Below are positions 1 through 9,121 of a stretch of 64,000 nt of DNA, one piece after another. The notes under the pieces are model-generated. The model made no database searches and had not been told where the DNA came from. It saw only the letters and a list, made by a program, of their open reading frames with translations. Positions within the stretch are counted from its first letter, which is position 1; every line of letters begins with the position of its first letter. The position numbers were made by a program, and so were the translations under genes. The DNA comes from Streptomyces sp. NBC_01571 (lineage in GTDB: Bacteria; Actinomycetota; Actinomycetes; Streptomycetales; Streptomycetaceae), in assembly GCF_026339875.1 (NCBI RefSeq), contig NZ_JAPEPZ010000001.1, positions 9,424,001-9,488,000 on the forward strand, in the 5' to 3' direction.

Positions 1-543
1 GCGTACGAAGGACAGCTCCTCGTCCGCTTCCTGAGGACAGAACAGGTCCATCCGGTGGGTGCCCGGCACGACTTCCAGACCGCCGTTGTCCCGGTCGATC
101 GTGTCGCAGGCGATCCAGGCGGCCACACAGGTGCCCGGCTCCACCCGCAGATAGAAGTTGTCCTGGTGCAGCGCCTGGCCACGGGCGCCGGGCGGCTTGA
201 AGTAGAACATGCTCTGCGCGGCCAGGACCTCCTCGCCCAACAGGTCTTCGAGGACGACCCGCAGCCGGGGATCGAGCAGCGTGCTCCGGGACAGCGCGTT
301 GATGCGGTGCGGATGCATCACCCGCGGGTGGCCGTGCAGCGGATCGGCCGGGCCGCCGGTGTCCGTCGCGCGGGGCTCGAAGTGCCCCGGCACCGGCCCG
401 GCGGCGTGCAGCGCCGTGAACTCGGCGCACAGCTCGTCGATCTCGGCGCCGGTGAACAGCCCGCGGAGCACCACGAAGCCGTTCTCCGCGAACTCGTGCT
501 CCCACGAGCCCGAGGCCCGTCCGCTCCTGTCCGTGACCGTCAT
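1..543 (-). CDS. Phytanoyl-CoA dioxygenase family protein (3' end cut by window edge)
   Basis: Fe(II)/2-oxoglutarate-dependent oxygenase of the PhyH family; 181 codons are visible from an ATG at 543 and the reading frame is still open at base 1, so the C-terminus with the distal iron-binding His and the oxoglutarate-binding Arg is outside the window. The visible part starts MTVTDRSGRAS, contains the helix EIDELCAEF typical of PhyH proteins, and has the iron-binding H-x-D pair in LHQDNFYLRVEPG. Substrate cannot be told from the sequence; family members hydroxylate small organic acids, ectoine or secondary metabolites. It is divergent from an AraC-type regulator only 70 bp away, an arrangement that suggests the regulator controls it. 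Confidence 0.88.
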   Translation of the reverse strand, partial: MTVTDRSGRASGSWEHEFAENGFVVLRGLFTGAEIDELCAEFTALHAAGPVPGHFEPRATDTGGPADPLHGHPRVMHPHRINALSRSTLLDPRLRVVLEDLLGEEVLAAQSMFYFKPPGARGQALHQDNFYLRVEPGTCVAAWIACDTIDRDNGGLEVVPGTHRMDLFCPQEADEELSFVR

Positions 544-613
544 CCGACCGTCCCTTCCGCTCGGGGTGCGAGGTGCCCAAAGCTAGGCCGACGACCCTTC
601 CCGGAGGATGCCC

Positions 614-1531
614 GTGCGTGCTGACGTCCTGCCCGAGCCTGCTGTCCCGTCCCCGCCGCCGGGCCTGGTGACCGTCGGACGCTACGACCAGCGGTCGGGA
701 TACCGCGTCCACCGGCCGTACGGCAGCGACAGCTGGCTGTTCACCTGGACCACGGCCGGACGGGGCAGCCTTCGGCAGGGCGCGACACGGACGACGGCCG
801 GCGCGGGCGACCTGGTGGTCCTGGGACCCGGCGTACCGCACCGCTACGGCGTCGAACCGGGCGCCGGCCACTGGGCGTTCTGGTGGGCGCACTGTCGCGC
901 CAGGCCGTCCTGGGACCGGTGGCTGCGGCCGTACGCCCTCGACGACGGGGTGTACGCCGTGCGGCCCGCCCGGAGCCGGGAACGCATCGGGTCGGCGTTC
1001 CGGCGGATGCTCACCGACGCCCGCTGGACGGGGGACGGCGAGCCGCCCGGTGGCGCGGAACCGGCCGACGGCGCGGTCGCGGTCGCGCATGGCACCGCGG
1101 CCAGGGAACTGGCCCTGTGCTCCCTGGAGGAGATCGTGCTGCTCGGCACGGCCCGGGCGGAGGGCGTCAGGCCAGGGGTGGACGCCCGTGTGCTGCGGGC
1201 GGAGGCGCTGATGGCTGCCGACCCGGGCGCCGCGCACACCGTCCGCTCGCTGGCCGGGGCGGTCGCGCTCTCGCCGTCGCGGTTCGCGCACCTCTTCACC
1301 GAGCAGCTCGGCCGGTCCCCGATGCGGGCGTTGCGCGAGGCCCGGCTGCTGCACGCCGCCCGGCTTCTGGAGGTCACCGAACTCCCGGTGGAACGGGTGG
1401 CCGCGGTCTCCGGGTTCACCAGCGCCCCCCACTTCCAGCGGACCTTCCGGCAGCGCTACGGGACCCCGCCGGGCGCCTACCGCCGTGGTACCGCTAGGGG
1501 TGGTGCGGGGGAGGCGGCGGCAAGGTCGTGA
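614..1531 (+). CDS. AraC-family transcriptional regulator
   Basis: About 305 residues. The N-terminal half is a cupin-like sensing region (residues about 15-110, with WLFTWTTAGRGSLRQG and GDLVVLGPGVPHRYG). The last 100 residues are the double helix-turn-helix: first helix pair around SLAGAVALSPSRFAHLFTEQ, second around VERVAAVSGFTSAPHFQRTF, followed by the usual YGTPPGAYR end. An ATG at 608 lies directly on the GGAGG and is too close to it, so the GTG at 614, six bases beyond that motif, is the better start. The gene is divergent from the dioxygenase gene, its likely target. Its last 38 bases overlap the convergent stress-protein gene. The ligand is unknown. Confidence 0.87.
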   Translation: MRADVLPEPAVPSPPPGLVTVGRYDQRSGYRVHRPYGSDSWLFTWTTAGRGSLRQGATRTTAGAGDLVVLGPGVPHRYGVEPGAGHWAFWWAHCRARPSWDRWLRPYALDDGVYAVRPARSRERIGSAFRRMLTDARWTGDGEPPGGAEPADGAVAVAHGTAARELALCSLEEIVLLGTARAEGVRPGVDARVLRAEALMAADPGAAHTVRSLAGAVALSPSRFAHLFTEQLGRSPMRALREARLLHAARLLEVTELPVERVAAVSGFTSAPHFQRTFRQRYGTPPGAYRRGTARGGAGEAAARS

Positions 1532-1985
1532 CGTCCGGAGCCGACTCCGGCCAGACCAGCAGGACGGGACAGGGCGCGTGGTCGACGACGAACCGTCCGG
1601 CCGGGCCCAGACTGTGCGGACCGAGGCGGGCCCGGTCGCCGTCGCGGGCGAGCACGAGCAGATCGGCGCCGTCGGAGGCGGCGACCACCTCCCGTTCGGC
1701 GCGGCCGGCGCGCTCCAGACGGTCGCAGGGGCGCCCCAGCCGCTCGGCCGCCGCGTCGAGCAGCTGAACGGCCGAGGAGGCGCTGAGGTCTTCCAGCAGG
1801 GCCTCGGGGTCGCGCTCCCGGTGCCCCCGGCCGAGCAGTCCGGCGAAGGCGCCGTGCGCCAGACCGGGCACCCCCGGCTCGCTGACGTGCAGCAGCACGA
1901 CCTCCGTGGCCCGCGGCGCGTGCTCGCGCACCGCGTCCACACAAGCCGGCCAGGTCCCTTCGACGAGCCAGGCGATCACCCGCAT
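1494..1985 (-). CDS. Universal stress protein (UspA) family
   Basis: 163 residues with one Usp fold: beta-strand start MRVIAWLVEGTWPACVDAV, then LLVLARDGDRARLGPHSLGPAGRFVVDHAPCPVLLV, which matches the C-terminal Usp strand and the region that binds the ATP phosphates in nucleotide-binding members. The GxxG part is degenerate, so nucleotide binding is uncertain. The ATG at 1985 has a GGAGGA ribosome site that overlaps the upstream permease stop codon. The gap to the permease is only 16 bp, so the two are almost certainly one transcript. A Pro/His-rich tail (PPPPPHHP) is unusual and lies in the part that overlaps the convergent AraC gene. Confidence 0.82.
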   Translation of the reverse strand: MRVIAWLVEGTWPACVDAVREHAPRATEVVLLHVSEPGVPGLAHGAFAGLLGRGHRERDPEALLEDLSASSAVQLLDAAAERLGRPCDRLERAGRAEREVVAASDGADLLVLARDGDRARLGPHSLGPAGRFVVDHAPCPVLLVWPESAPDVTTLPPPPPHHP

Positions 1986-2001
1986 GGGCAGCGTCCTCCG
2001 T

Positions 2002-3258
2002 TCAGCCTCCGATGACGTGGAGCGAGGTCCACAGTGCCAGTACGGCGGGGACCAGCGCGGCCGGCACGGCGATCAGGCCGAGCCGGGTGAACTCCTTGAG
2101 GTCGACGCCGTGTTCGTGCTGGTGGACGATACGCCGCCACAGCAGGGTCGCCAGGGAACCGGCGTAGGTGAGGTTGGGGCCGATGTTGACGCCGAGCAGG
2201 ACGGCCAGCACCGCGCCGGAGCCGGACGTGGCGGCGAGCGGCAGCAGCACCAGCACCGCGGGCAGGTTGTTGATCAGATTGGCGAGGACGGCGGCGAGCG
2301 CCGCGATCCCGAGCAGCGCGGGCAGCCCGCTGCCGTCCGGCAGGATCCGGCCGAGGGCGTCGGAGAGTCCGTTGTCGACCACCGCGCGGACGACGACGCC
2401 CAGGGCGAGGACGAAGGCCAGGAAGGCCGGAGCGGCGGCCCGGACGACGGTGAGCACGGTGGCGCGCCCACGCACCGTCGCACGAACGGCGAGCACCAGC
2501 GCCCCGGCCGCCGCCGACCATGCCGGATCGATCCCGACCGCGGAGGCGACGACGAAACCGGCCAGCGTGCATCCCACCGTGACCAGCGCGAACAGCGGGA
2601 GCTCCGGCGGCTCGTCGAGGGTGGGCTGCGGAGCGGCGGCGGCCAGGTCACGGGCGAAGAAGCGCCGGAAGACCACGTACTCGGCGCCGATCGCGACCAG
2701 CCACGGAAGGACCATCAGCGCGGCGAACCGGGTGAAGCTCAGCCCGCTCGCGGTGAACGCCAGCAGGTTGGTGAGGTTGGAGACCGGGAGCAGCAGCGAG
2801 GCCGTGTTCGACAGGTGCGTGCAGGCGTACACGTGCGGTTTGGGGCGGGCGCCCATCCGGGCCGCGGTGGCGAAGACGACGGGCGTGAGCAGCACGATGG
2901 TGGCGTCGAGGCTGAGCACCGCGGTGATCGCGGAGGCGAGCGCGAAGACCGCGGTGAGCAGGCGCCGGGGCCGCCCCGCGGCCCAGCGCGCCATCCAGGC
3001 GCCGCACGCGTGGAAGAGGCCTTCGTCGTCACAGAACCTGGCGAGCACCAGTACGGCCGCCAGGAAACCGATCACCGGCCCCAGGTGCGCGGCCTCCTCG
3101 CGCGCGTGGTCCCAGGAGATCGCGCCGGTGGCCATCACCAGCAGGGCGGCCGGGACCGCGACGACCGCCTCGGGCCAGCCGAACGGCCGCACCACCGCGC
3201 AGACGAGCACGGCGGCGAGCAGTACGACGGAGAGTGTTTCGGCGAGCGGGGTGTTCAG
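2002..3258 (-). CDS. ArsB/NhaD/SLC13-type membrane permease, probable CTG start
   Basis: Integral membrane protein with about 10-12 hydrophobic segments of the ion-transporter superfamily that holds ArsB arsenite pumps and SLC13 anion permeases. Two re-entrant signature regions are visible: LSNTASLLLPVSNLTNLLAF and LANLINNLPAVLVLLPLA. Substrate (arsenite, citrate, other anion) cannot be decided; there are no ars genes nearby. The first GTG, at 3210, gives 402 residues but has no ribosome site. Upstream in the same frame a CTG at 3258 lies seven bases after GGAGGA and adds LNTPLAETLSVVLLAA, which completes the first membrane helix, so I place the start there (418 residues). The stress-protein gene follows by 16 bp. 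Confidence 0.78.
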   Translation of the reverse strand: MNTPLAETLSVVLLAAVLVCAVVRPFGWPEAVVAVPAALLVMATGAISWDHAREEAAHLGPVIGFLAAVLVLARFCDDEGLFHACGAWMARWAAGRPRRLLTAVFALASAITAVLSLDATIVLLTPVVFATAARMGARPKPHVYACTHLSNTASLLLPVSNLTNLLAFTASGLSFTRFAALMVLPWLVAIGAEYVVFRRFFARDLAAAAPQPTLDEPPELPLFALVTVGCTLAGFVVASAVGIDPAWSAAAGALVLAVRATVRGRATVLTVVRAAAPAFLAFVLALGVVVRAVVDNGLSDALGRILPDGSGLPALLGIAALAAVLANLINNLPAVLVLLPLAATSGSGAVLAVLLGVNIGPNLTYAGSLATLLWRRIVHQHEHGVDLKEFTRLGLIAVPAALVPAVLALWTSLHVIGG

Positions 3259-3387
3259 GGTTCGGTCCTCCAGGGCACGATCGGGTGCCCGTCCATCACA
3301 TCAGATGCCGCACCACCTGCCCCGACGGGACGCGGTCAGACCTCCGGGAGCGCGTCCCTCCGGCGGCGGTTCGGACCCAGGGGCCGG

Positions 3388-5771
3388 TCAGACCTCTGGG
3401 AGCAGGCTCAGCTCGGCCCAGATCGTCTTTCCGTCGGCTGTGTGCCTGCTGCCCCAGCGCTGGGTGAGCTGGGCGACCAGCAGCAGCCCGCGCCCGCCCT
3501 CGTCGAAGGTCCTGGCCCGGCGCAGATGCGGCGCGGTGTGGCTGCTGTCGGAGACCTCGAAGATCAACGTGTCCGCGTCGTGGATGAGCCGCAGCCCGAT
3601 GGGCGCGTCGCCGTACCGGACCGCGTTCGTGACCAGCTCGCTCACCACGAGTTCGGCCGTGAACGCGGCCCGGCTCAGTTCCCAGCTGTCGAGCTGTTCC
3701 ACGACCTGGCCGCGGATCGGCGCCACCAGGGCCGGGTCGGCGGAAACGTTCCAGGTCGCCACCCGCGAGGACGGCAGCCCGTGGGTCCGGGCGAGCAACA
3801 GGGCCACGTCGTCCGGGGCCCCGCCGGCGGGCAGCAGGGCCTGGAGGATCGCGTGGCAGGCCCCGTCCAGGGAGTCCGCGGACCGCTCCAGCGCGCGCAC
3901 AGCAGGTCGAGGTTGATGGCGGGGTCGCGGTCGCGGTCGTCCAGCAGTCCGTCGGTGTAGAGGGCGAGCACCGTGCCCTCGGGGAGGGCGAGTTCGACGG
4001 ACTCGAAGGGCAGACCGCCCAGCCCGAGCGGCGGGCCCGCGGGGACGTAGACCTGCCGGGCCGGGCCGCCCGGCGGAAGCATGACGGGCGGTGGATGGCC
4101 GGCGCGCGCGAGCGTGCAGCGCCGTGTGACCGGGTCGTACACCGCGTACAGGCAGGTGGCGCCGACTTCGGCCGTGGTGTCCTCCGAGCCGGCCTCCGCG
4201 GACAGCCGTACGACGAGGTCGTCCAGGTGGGTGAGCAGTTCGTCCGGGGCGAGGTCGAGGTCGGCGAGTGTCCGGACGGCCGTGCGCAGCCGGCACATGG
4301 TCGCTGAGGCCTGGACGCCGTGGCCGACGACGTCGCCGACGACCACCGCCACCCGCATCCCGGACAGCGGGATCACGTCGAACCAGTCGCCGCCCACCCC
4401 GGCCCGTGCGGCGGGAAGACAGCGGGAGGCGGCCTCCAGGGCGGCCGTGCGCGGCAGTTTCCGTGGCAGCAGGCTGCGTTGCAGGGAGAGCGCGGTCTCG
4501 CGCTCGCGGGAGTAGCGGCGTGCGTTGTCGATGCAGACGGCGGCCCGGGCCGTCACCTCCTCGGCGAGCAGCACGTCGTCGGCGGTGAAGGGATCGGGGC
4601 GCCGGCAGCGGGCGAGGACGGCGACGCCGAGGGTCTGGCCCGCTGCCGTGATCGGTACGCACATGACGGCGTGGACCCCGTACTCCGCGGCGCGTTCGCC
4701 CCGCGGCGCGTCGCAGGAGAGCCACTCCGTCAGGGTGCCGGTGTCGTCGGGCACCACGATCGTCCGGCCGGCCCTCAGCGAGTCGGCCTGCGCTGAGGCG
4801 GCGGGGTAGACGTCCACCTGTCCCGGCTTGAGCACGGCCTCGGGGGTACCGGGGTGGACCGACCGGTGGGCGACGCGACGCAGTGCTACGGGTGTGGGCG
4901 GCGGCCCGACGGGGGGTTCGCCCCCGTGCTCCGGCGCGTCCAGCAGATCGACGCTGACGAAGTCGGCCAGGACGGGCACGCAGACGTCGGCGAGTTCCTG
5001 GGCCGTTCGGGTGACGTCGAGCGAGGTGCCGATGCGTACGCCGGCCTCGTTGACGAGTTGCAGGCGCTCCCGGGCGAGATGGTGCTCGCTGAAGTCGTGC
5101 GCGGCCAGACACACCCCCACGACCTTGCCTCCGGAGTCGGTCAGCGGGGCGATCCGGGCCGGCCAGGCGTGCGCGTTGTACTCGCCGCCCGCCCGCAGGT
5201 ACGTCTCGACGTCGCGTCCGATTCCGGAGACGAGCACGTCGCGTAGATGGGTCTCCAGCTTCTCGCTCTCCTCCTTGCCGCCGATCTCGGAGATCCGCGG
5301 GCCCTGGATGAGGGCTTCGGGCAGACCGATGACGTCGGGCATGGCGTCGTTCACGGCGAACAGGCGCAGCCGCTCGTCGTAGACGGCCACGGGACACGGG
5401 GACTGCAGCGGCGCCGCCGTGGTCAGTGGATCTCCCGGCTCGCGGGGGTCCCTGGGTTCCAGCGGTGTGACCACCAGCCAGCTGACGGGGCCGCCGTCCG
5501 GCGACTGCCTGCGGTGGGCCGGCAGCCATACGGGGAGGGAGTGTCCGTCGCGGTGGCGCAGGGCGACGGTGCCGTTCCAGCGGCTTCCGCCCGGTTCGCC
5601 CGGCAGGTCGGCGCGGTCGGCGAGCAGCCTGGAGACGGGACGGCCCTCGACCTCTTCCGGAGCGTGGCCCAGCAGACGGCGGGCCCCCTCGCTCCACCGG
5701 AGCAGGGTGCCGTCGGCGTCGATGACCGCCCGCGCCGTGGAGGCCTCGTCGAGGGGGTGGACCGGGGCCAT
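3388..5771 (-). CDS. PAS-PAS-GAF-SpoIIE phosphatase-HATPase protein, reading frame broken near 3895
   Basis: A partner-switching regulator of the Streptomyces type. In order: PAS-like region (STARAVIDADGTLLRWSEGAR), a second PAS (CPVAVYDERLRLFAVNDAMPD), a GAF domain (about residues 245-420), a PP2C/SpoIIE phosphatase domain (GVGGDWFDVIPLSG, VVGDVVGHGVQASA, ALYTDGLLDDRD), and in another frame an HATPase_c anti-sigma kinase domain (VVSELVTNAVRYGDAPIGL, FDEGGRGLLLVAQ). The first frame runs from the ATG at 5771 to NLDLLCA, then degenerates. The homologous continuation ALERSADSLDGACHAIL starts one frame over. The switch falls in a GCGCGC run at 3891-3898. Both halves look intact, so this is a recent indel, a sequencing error or, less likely, a real frameshift. 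The ATG at 5771 has GAGGGAG eight bases upstream and is preferred to the GTG at 5807. Confidence 0.8.
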
Positions 5772-5895
5772 CGTCGCCACTCCCTCACGGACACTCGCGG
5801 TGAACACGCGTCACTCGGGCCTCAGCCTCGTGCGCGGGCGCGTCACGCACCCCGCACACGGGCCGCCGAGGAGCGCATCGGTGCGACATGTTCCG

Positions 5896-5960
5896 GACGG
5901 GGTGACACCCGGGACGGAAGTGGGTGCCCGCCCCTTGACGGGTCCATGTGTCACCCCGTC
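5896..5960. promoter_or_regulatory. Perfect 13-bp inverted repeat, 39-bp spacing, upstream of the GH2 gene
   Basis: GACGGGGTGACAC at 5896-5908 is repeated as its exact reverse complement at 5948-5960. The right arm sits between a TTGACG hexamer (5935-5940) and AT-richer sequence around 5960-5975 that could hold the -10 of the GH2 gene. This is the expected place for a repressor operator with a second site upstream. The region is also upstream of the divergent phosphatase gene, so either gene may be controlled. Confidence 0.5.
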
Positions 5961-6022
5961 AGAATCTGTTTGTTCAGGATCAGTTGTGATGAGTTATGAG
6001 CCCTTGATGAGGGAGAGCCGCT

Positions 6023-9000
6023 TTGACGGTCACTCGGAGATCGGTATTGATCGCAGGAACCGCCGCCCCCACGGCCGGAGCGCTCGTGGGCGCCACCGAC
6101 GCCCGGGCGGCCTCGTCCGGACACGCGACGGGCCGCAGCACCGTCGAACTCCACGACGGCTGGCGCTTCGCCCTGGTCGATCCGGGCGGGGTCACCGACC
6201 CGACCGGGGCGTACGAGGGCGCGGCACAGCCGGGCTACGACGACTCGGCCTGGCGCGAGGTGGCCGTCCCGCACGACTGGAGCATCGAGCAGACCCCCAC
6301 CACGGAGCACGGCACCACCAGCGGCACCGGCTTCTTCCCGGGCGGCCTCGGTTGGTACCGCATCGCCTTCACCCTGCCGCCCGAACTTACCGGCAAGCGG
6401 ATATCGGTGGAGTTCGACGGCGTCTACATGGACGCGTACGTCTACTGCAACGGCACCGAAGCCGGCCGCCACCCCTACGGATACACGGGGTTCGCCCTCG
6501 ACCTCACCGAGCTGCTGCACACGGACGGCAGCACCGCCAACGTCATCGCGGTCAAGGTCCAGAACCAACTCCCCAGCAGCCGCTGGTACTCGGGCAGCGG
6601 CATCTACCGCGAGGCCCGTCTCGTGGTCACCGAACCGGTGCACGTCGAGCGCTGGGGCACCCACGTCACGACACCGGACATCACCGCGCGGCGGGCGGTC
6701 GTCAGGGCGCGGACGAGCGTGGTCAACCGGACCGGTGCCGCGACCGAGGTCCAGGTGATCTCACGGATCGTCGACCCCGACGGCCGCACCGCGGGCCGCG
6801 CATCCACCACCGCGACGGTCGGCGACCGGGCCGACGAGACACATGAACTCGTCGTCGAACGGCCGAGGTTGTGGGACTTCGCGACCCCCGGCCACCGCTA
6901 CACCCTGGAGACCGAACTGCGCGTCGGCGGCAACACCGTCGACACCTGCCGCACGTCCTTCGGTATCCGCTCCTTCCGCTTCGACCCGGACGAGGGCTTC
7001 CACCTCAACGGCACCCACGCCAAGATCAAGGGCGTCGACCTCCACCACGACCAGGGCGCCCTCGGCGCCGCGATCAGCATCGACGCCGTCCGCCGGCAGA
7101 TGACCATCATGAAGTCGATGGGCGTCAACGCCTTCCGCACCTCCCACAACCCGCCCTCCCCGCAGATGATCCAGGTCTGTGAGGAGCTGGGCATCGTGAT
7201 GATGGTGGAAGCCTTCGACTGCTGGCGGACCGGCAAGACGAGGTACGACTACGGCCGCTTCTTCGACGAGTGGTGCGAGAAGGACGCCACCGAGATGGTC
7301 CTCGCCGCCCGCAACTCGCCCGCCGTGGTCCTGTGGTCCATCGGCAACGAGATCCCCGACTCCACCTCCACCGCCGGACTGGCCATGGCCGACCGGATCA
7401 TCGGCGCCGTCAGGGCCGCGGACGACACCCGCCCCCTGGTCATCGGCTCCGACAAGTACCGCCGCGTGCCCGCCAAGGGCTCCGCGGCCGACCTCATGCT
7501 CGCCAAGCTCGACGGGCTCGGCCTCAACTACAACACCGCACAGTCGGTCGACGCGCTGCACGCCGCCTACCCCCACCTCTTCCTCTTCGAGTCGGAGTCC
7601 TCCTCCGAGACCTCCACCCGCGGCACCTACCAGGAGCCGGAGCACCTCAACACCGGCGAGAACCACACACCGGGGCGCCGCGCGACCTCCTCGTACGACA
7701 ACAACCTCGCCTCCTGGACCATGAGCGGCGAGTACGGCCACAAGAAGGACCGGGACCGGAAGTGGTTCGCGGGCCAGTTCCTCTGGTCGGGGATCGACTA
7801 CATCGGCGAACCCACGCCGTACGACGTCTTCCCGGTCAAGGCGTCCTTCTTCGGCGCGGTCGACACCGCGGGCTTCCCCAAGGACATGTACCACCTGTTC
7901 CGGAGCCAGTGGGTGAGCGAACCCATGGTCCATCTGGTGCCCATGACCTGGAACCACGACAGGGGCGACACGGTCGAGGTGTGGGCATACTCGAACGTCG
8001 ACACCGTGGAGCTCTTCCTCAACGGAAAGTCCCTCGGTACACGGAAGTTCGACACGAAGAGAACCGTCGACGGCCGTACGTACCTGGAGACCACCGAGGC
8101 GACCGGCGACGACAAGACGTTCACCTCGGGCCCCTACCCGGGCAGCTACACCAGTCCCAACGGCAGCGCGGGCAGACTCCACCTCACCTGGAACGTGCCC
8201 TACGCACCCGGTGAGTTGAAGGCGGTGGCCCGCCGCGACGGCCGAACCGTCGCCACCGACGTGCTGCGCACCGCCGGCCCCCCGCACGAGGTCCGCCTCA
8301 CCGCCGACCGCAAGTCCCTTCCCGCGGACGGCCGTTCACTGGTGTTCGTGACGGCGGAAGTGGTCGACGCCCGGGGAGTGGTCGTGCCCGACGCCCAGCA
8401 CCTGATCGCGTTCGAGGCCCACGGCGGATCGCTCGCCGGTCTCGACAACGGCCGGGAGGAGAGCGCCGAGCGCTATCAGGCGAGCACCCGGACCGCCTTC
8501 CACGGCAAGGCCCTCGCGATCGTCCGCAGCGGCACGCGCCCCGGAGCACTGCGGGTGACGGCCCGCTCCGAGGGGCTGCGGAGCGGCGCCGTCTCCGTGC
8601 CCGCCACCGCGGCGCGCACGAAGGCGACCACCCCGGCCGCCCGCTTCGAACCCGACCCGGGACCCGGTGCCCCCGCCTACCCGTTCGCGGACGCCGGCTA
8701 CTCGGGACGCCCGGACTCCCTGCCGGCCGCCATGCTCGACGGTGACGCGGCCACCGGCTGGTCCAACGCCTTCTACAAGTCGGCCACGGCCCTGCTGCCC
8801 GCCTTCAGCGGGGCCCGCCCCGAGGACTGGGTCTCGGTCACCTGGGCGCGCCCTCGCGCCGTCGACCGCGTCGAGGTCTCCTTCACCGTCGATGCGACGC
8901 ACACCCTGCCCGCCTCGGCCGAGGTCTCCGTGTGGGACGGCGAGCGGTACGTCCCGGTGAGGGGAGCGTCGGTCGACTGGGCCACCGCGTCCGACGCGCC

Positions 9001-9121
9001 GACCGTGATCACCTTCGACCGGACCCGCGGGTCACGGCTGCGGATCCTCCTGACCAGCGGGCACCCTGGAGCCGCCGACGGCGGGCTGCGCATCAGCAGG
9101 CTGGAGGTCCCGGTGGTCTGA
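6023..9121 (+). CDS. Exported glycoside hydrolase family 2 protein (beta-galactosidase-like)
   Basis: 1032 residues. The start is a TTG at 6023, seven bases after GAGGGAG. The N-terminus VTRRSVLIAGTAAPTAG carries a twin-arginine motif (TRRSVLI), so Tat export is likely. Domain order: GH2 sugar-binding domain (residues about 40-180; HDWSIEQT, GLGWYRIAF), immunoglobulin-like domain, TIM-barrel catalytic domain with SIGNEIPDS (acid/base Glu about 443) and FLFESESSSE (nucleophile about 523), a DUF4982-like domain (VEVWAYSNVDTVELFLNGKSLG), an invasin/Big-1-like segment, and a C-terminal F5/8-type carbohydrate-binding domain (LDGDAATGWSNAF). It probably removes beta-linked galactose or glucuronic acid from polysaccharide ends outside the cell. 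The last 90 bases overlap the convergent cytochrome b gene. Confidence 0.9.
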   Translation: MTVTRRSVLIAGTAAPTAGALVGATDARAASSGHATGRSTVELHDGWRFALVDPGGVTDPTGAYEGAAQPGYDDSAWREVAVPHDWSIEQTPTTEHGTTSGTGFFPGGLGWYRIAFTLPPELTGKRISVEFDGVYMDAYVYCNGTEAGRHPYGYTGFALDLTELLHTDGSTANVIAVKVQNQLPSSRWYSGSGIYREARLVVTEPVHVERWGTHVTTPDITARRAVVRARTSVVNRTGAATEVQVISRIVDPDGRTAGRASTTATVGDRADETHELVVERPRLWDFATPGHRYTLETELRVGGNTVDTCRTSFGIRSFRFDPDEGFHLNGTHAKIKGVDLHHDQGALGAAISIDAVRRQMTIMKSMGVNAFRTSHNPPSPQMIQVCEELGIVMMVEAFDCWRTGKTRYDYGRFFDEWCEKDATEMVLAARNSPAVVLWSIGNEIPDSTSTAGLAMADRIIGAVRAADDTRPLVIGSDKYRRVPAKGSAADLMLAKLDGLGLNYNTAQSVDALHAAYPHLFLFESESSSETSTRGTYQEPEHLNTGENHTPGRRATSSYDNNLASWTMSGEYGHKKDRDRKWFAGQFLWSGIDYIGEPTPYDVFPVKASFFGAVDTAGFPKDMYHLFRSQWVSEPMVHLVPMTWNHDRGDTVEVWAYSNVDTVELFLNGKSLGTRKFDTKRTVDGRTYLETTEATGDDKTFTSGPYPGSYTSPNGSAGRLHLTWNVPYAPGELKAVARRDGRTVATDVLRTAGPPHEVRLTADRKSLPADGRSLVFVTAEVVDARGVVVPDAQHLIAFEAHGGSLAGLDNGREESAERYQASTRTAFHGKALAIVRSGTRPGALRVTARSEGLRSGAVSVPATAARTKATTPAARFEPDPGPGAPAYPFADAGYSGRPDSLPAAMLDGDAATGWSNAFYKSATALLPAFSGARPEDWVSVTWARPRAVDRVEVSFTVDATHTLPASAEVSVWDGERYVPVRGASVDWATASDAPTVITFDRTRGSRLRILLTSGHPGAADGGLRISRLEVPVV

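Noticed and set aside
1906..3960. Very long plus-strand open frame across the permease and phosphatase genes
   Set aside because: Arg/Gly/Gln-rich composition typical of the antisense of high-GC genes; the minus strand carries recognisable families throughout.
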